A stretch of DNA of 64,000 bases, from NCBI GenBank assembly GCA_000231825.2, contig AFXF02001796.1, positions 124,001 through 188,000 of the forward strand. The letters run 5' to 3'. Origin of the DNA: Tetrahymena elliotti 4EA (taxonomy: Eukaryota; Ciliophora; Oligohymenophorea; Hymenostomatida; Tetrahymenidae). The notes beneath the pieces are model-generated. The model was not told the DNA's origin, did not search any database, and was given only the letters and a program-made list of their open reading frames with translations. The position numbers were made by a program, and so were the translations under genes. Positions 61,135 through 64,000 of the stretch are shown here, one piece after another. Position 1 is the stretch's first letter. Each line of letters starts with the position of its first letter.

Positions 61135-63693
61135 ATGTTTTCTTAAATTGAAGTCCAGAAATATTATCAAGATAGATTATTGAAGGAAACTGATAATAAG
61201 CGAAAGCAATACTATCCAAAACAACATTTGGGTGAAAGCAAATATAGAGAAGACTGGTACCACTAAAAGAATATTATTTATCCAAAGAAAAATTTCTTGG
61301 ACAAGATCAAGCTCAAGCAAGAATTATATAAATTTAGATAAAATGCAGAAAATTTATAAAATCTAAAATCTTCCATTCATGGTTCAACTAAATAGGTCAA
61401 CTTAAATGTTTACTTTGATTCTAGTTCAGATACCTCAAGCAATTTAGATTAAAGGTTTATGCTTAGAGGCAGTTTAGGCAATTTTCCAAATAAAAATAAC
61501 ATCTTAAACAATAATTAAGATATGAAGCAAAATTCTCCTTTGGTTTTACCACCTATAAAGCAAGGAAATGGATTTACTTAAAATGGATAAACACCTCAGG
61601 CAAAAGAAAATTAACCAAGGCTCTCTAAAAATTTTAGTTAGCCTGACATGCAAACCATGCATTAGTATTTAAATGGGTAGAAAGGTAAAAAATAGAATAC
61701 GATTTCTAATTCCTAAAGTAATTAAAGTCTTTTTATTACAAAGTAGTAATAATAATCTGACTCTAAGCTGAATGCAGAGAGTAATAATTATTTATAGAGT
61801 GATATTTCATCATTAAATTATGGTGATAATTTAAATGATATTTCTTAATTTGATAATTACTATCAACAATAGTAACTAATAGATAAACAGCTAGTTACCT
61901 CACCTTCTAAGTAAATTTAAATTCCTAAGATAGCTATTAATCATATAAACCACAGAAATAGTGCAGGAGGTGTAAGTTAAATTTCTAACGAGTACCAAAA
62001 ATAGAATAACTCTGACTCTGTAAGCCTTACTCCAACCCCTATGGGAGAATTTTCATATGCCCAAAGAGTATAAAACTCACCATTCAGCAAGTATGTTGAT
62101 GGTTAGGAGGATGGCGCTTCTCAGTCTTAAATTTCTTAAAATAATCAAACTTTCTCCAACAACAAAAAAATAAAAGGCTTAAAAGGGAAAGATTCTCATA
62201 CATAGTCATAATAATCTACATAAATAAATTTTTCATAGATGAGTAGCATTGAAAAATTTTAATTTTTAATTAGTAAACTTGAAGAAACAAAAGCTAGATT
62301 TGTAACTATGGTTGAATCTGATAATGAGCTTTAAATGATTTTTGAAAATCTTATTTCTTTGAAGCTGAATGATCATTCAAAAATTTTCATTAAATTTTTT
62401 AGATTTTGTTTAGAAAAGCTTGTTTTTGGTGAAAATATAAAAAGTGCAAATAAAAGCTAGTTTTCTTCTTAGCCTTCTGTCAAAGATGTTGGAAAAATAG
62501 ATCCTCGTTTATTTAAAAAAATTAGTATTTCCCAAGGACTAGTTAAACCTTTAGAAAATTTTTTTGCAGAAGAATTAGAAAAAGTAGAATTTCACAAAGA
62601 AGTTGCTAAATTTCGTTTAATATGGAAAGAAATGTGTGAAAAATATCTGCTTGTTCACAATTTGCTGTTAGAAATAGGAGGAATAAGAAGACTTAAAGGT
62701 ATTCTATCAAATATAGCTGATTCTTTATAAAAGTACTATTCTATTAAATTCTCAAGTGCACAGCTAGAAGATATTTTCTCTTTTGCTTAAGCAATATTCT
62801 AAGATAATTAAAGTGTTACTTCAAGTTTGCTATTAAAATATAGATAACAATTATTGAAAAACATGGGAACACTTAATTTTTAAAGAGTTACATTTGTTGA
62901 TCTTTTCATTATTAAGCACTTTATTTTTTTAGAGCTTTCAAAAGAAGAGTATATACCTTGGGAATCAAAGTTAATTTTATTGTAAAAATTGGAATCATTC
63001 AGATTTGAAAATTTTAGAGATTTATATAATTTACCAGACTAAGCAGAAATTATTTTGCATTTAAAAAATTTTATTCCTTAAGCTTTGTTAAATTCCTTTT
63101 AGTTTAATAACAAGGATGCTCTTGAGGAATTCTTTAATTAGTTTACAGAAAATTTGTTAGGGAATGGAAATGCTTTAAAGTTTATAGAGTATATGAACTA
63201 AGCAGGTATATCAACATCCTATAATAATATAATTTTGATGGAACATCTATTGAAATCAAGTGTTTCAATAAAAAGAGATATACCATAAATAATTAAAAAA
63301 ATAATAGAGCATAAATTTGTTACTTTAAAGAGAGATCTATCAATTTTCACCAACTTTAATAGTATAATCTTAAAAGCTGATGAAATAATAAATAAAATGC
63401 ATTCTATGAATATTATACTTTTAAAACATCTCAAAATACCTGTTTCAGAGCATCCTAAATATTTAGATTTGAATCTTTTCTATCAGATTCTTGTTGAAGT
63501 CTGTTCTAAATTAGATGCTTTCTCAATCCAAGATTTACAGTATGGTTTAAAGCACTATAATTTCACAAAATAACACTATTTTTTCTGGATAAAATCTATT
63601 AGTAGAGTACTTTTAGCAATGAAATATTCCTTGGGAGATGTTTAAAATCTTACCATTCATCTAGAAAAAATATATAATGACTCAACTCTATGA
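61135..63693 (+). CDS. Tandem paralogue 3: Q/N-rich N-terminus plus conserved helical C-terminal domain
   Basis: Single exon, 852 aa, ATG 61135 to TGA 63691-63693. The N-terminus (~370 residues) starts with a charged, aromatic block (Y-Y-P-K-Q-H-L-G-E-S-K-Y-R-E-D-W-Y) and becomes Q/N/S-rich. The helical domain contains E-I-G-G-I-R-R-L-K-G-I-L, then E-E-Y-I-P-W-E-S-K-L-I-L-L-Q-K-L-E, then F-F-N-Q-F-T-E-N-L-L, and ends H-Y-F-F-W-I-K-S-I-S-R-V-L-L. The I-P-W and F-W-I-K-S-[IL]-x-R-V-L signatures tie it to its neighbours. It is the only one of the three without an intron, which may reflect intron loss. Function unknown. Confidence 0.75.
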
Positions 63694-64000
63694 TTTTATT
63701 AATTTAAATTGTTTGAAAGATCTAAATTTTTAGGATAAAAGAATAAAAGATTTTCTTATTAAATTATATTGATTAATTAGAGTTCATGTAAATAAAATTT
63801 ATATTAAAATTCTTTAAAATATTATTTAATTTCTTTTTATAACAGTATGTTTTTTAAATTAAAGCTAAATTTATTTTTGGATTAAGTAATATTGATTTTT
63901 TTTAAAAAAGATAAGTTTACAAATAAATAAATAAAATATCAAATTATTACTATTTGAAAAAATTATAGTTTAGGATATTACTTTTTATAATGAAAAATGA
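63694..64000. other. Intergenic, window edge
   Basis: AT-rich 3' flank of the last gene; nothing recognisable before the window ends. Confidence 0.4.

Overview
The window reads as macronuclear DNA of an oligohymenophorean ciliate, most likely Tetrahymena or a close relative. It is extremely AT-rich. Every confident gene carries many in-frame TAA and TAG codons that must be read as glutamine, with TGA as the only stop. Coding exons are split by short AT-rich introns of the form GTA...TAG, usually 41-110 nt. Reading TAA/TAG as Gln and removing these introns gives reading frames that close exactly in nearly every model below; one splice junction (49539/49663) does not fit.

Layout. 1-500 is a broken hAT-transposase relic. 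1266-3950 is a Q-rich protein with a helix-turn-helix-like C-terminus. 4597-13700 is a giant secreted-pathway membrane protein of about 2818 aa in 13 exons. A tRNA-Asn follows at 14101-14174. Three minus-strand genes come next: a laforin-like glycogen phosphatase with two starch-binding domains (14492-16390), a small three-exon gene (17043-17706), and an unrecognised 706-aa protein (18017-20137). 22108-27907 encodes a 1904-aa membrane hybrid histidine kinase. 29223-30695 is a Q/N-rich protein. 30696-34341 is a gene-poor gap containing two diverged copies of a putative structured RNA. Then come a nine-exon branched-chain aminotransferase (34342-36258), a decayed gene (36629-37250), a Q/N-rich four-exon gene (37980-40337) and ribosomal protein S14/uS11 (42043-43602).

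The right third holds a TPR-like gene (44787-46223), a PPP1R36-like ciliary gene (46875-48358, minus), a strongly codon-biased gene with one unresolved splice junction (49022-50139), an Acl4-like TPR chaperone (50888-51889), and a tandem array of three diverged paralogues (53114-56534, 57251-60204, 61135-63693). Decayed 3'-end copies lie downstream of the first two paralogues.

There is no operon logic. Neighbouring genes mix metabolism (BCAT, glycogen phosphatase), translation (RPS14, Acl4-like rpL4 chaperone, tRNA), signalling (histidine kinase) and cilia (PPP1R36-like). The least explained items are the paralogue array, the paired structured-RNA candidates at 31.7-32.0 kb, and the double-CBM20 laforin. 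All homology calls come from reading the translations; no database search was run.
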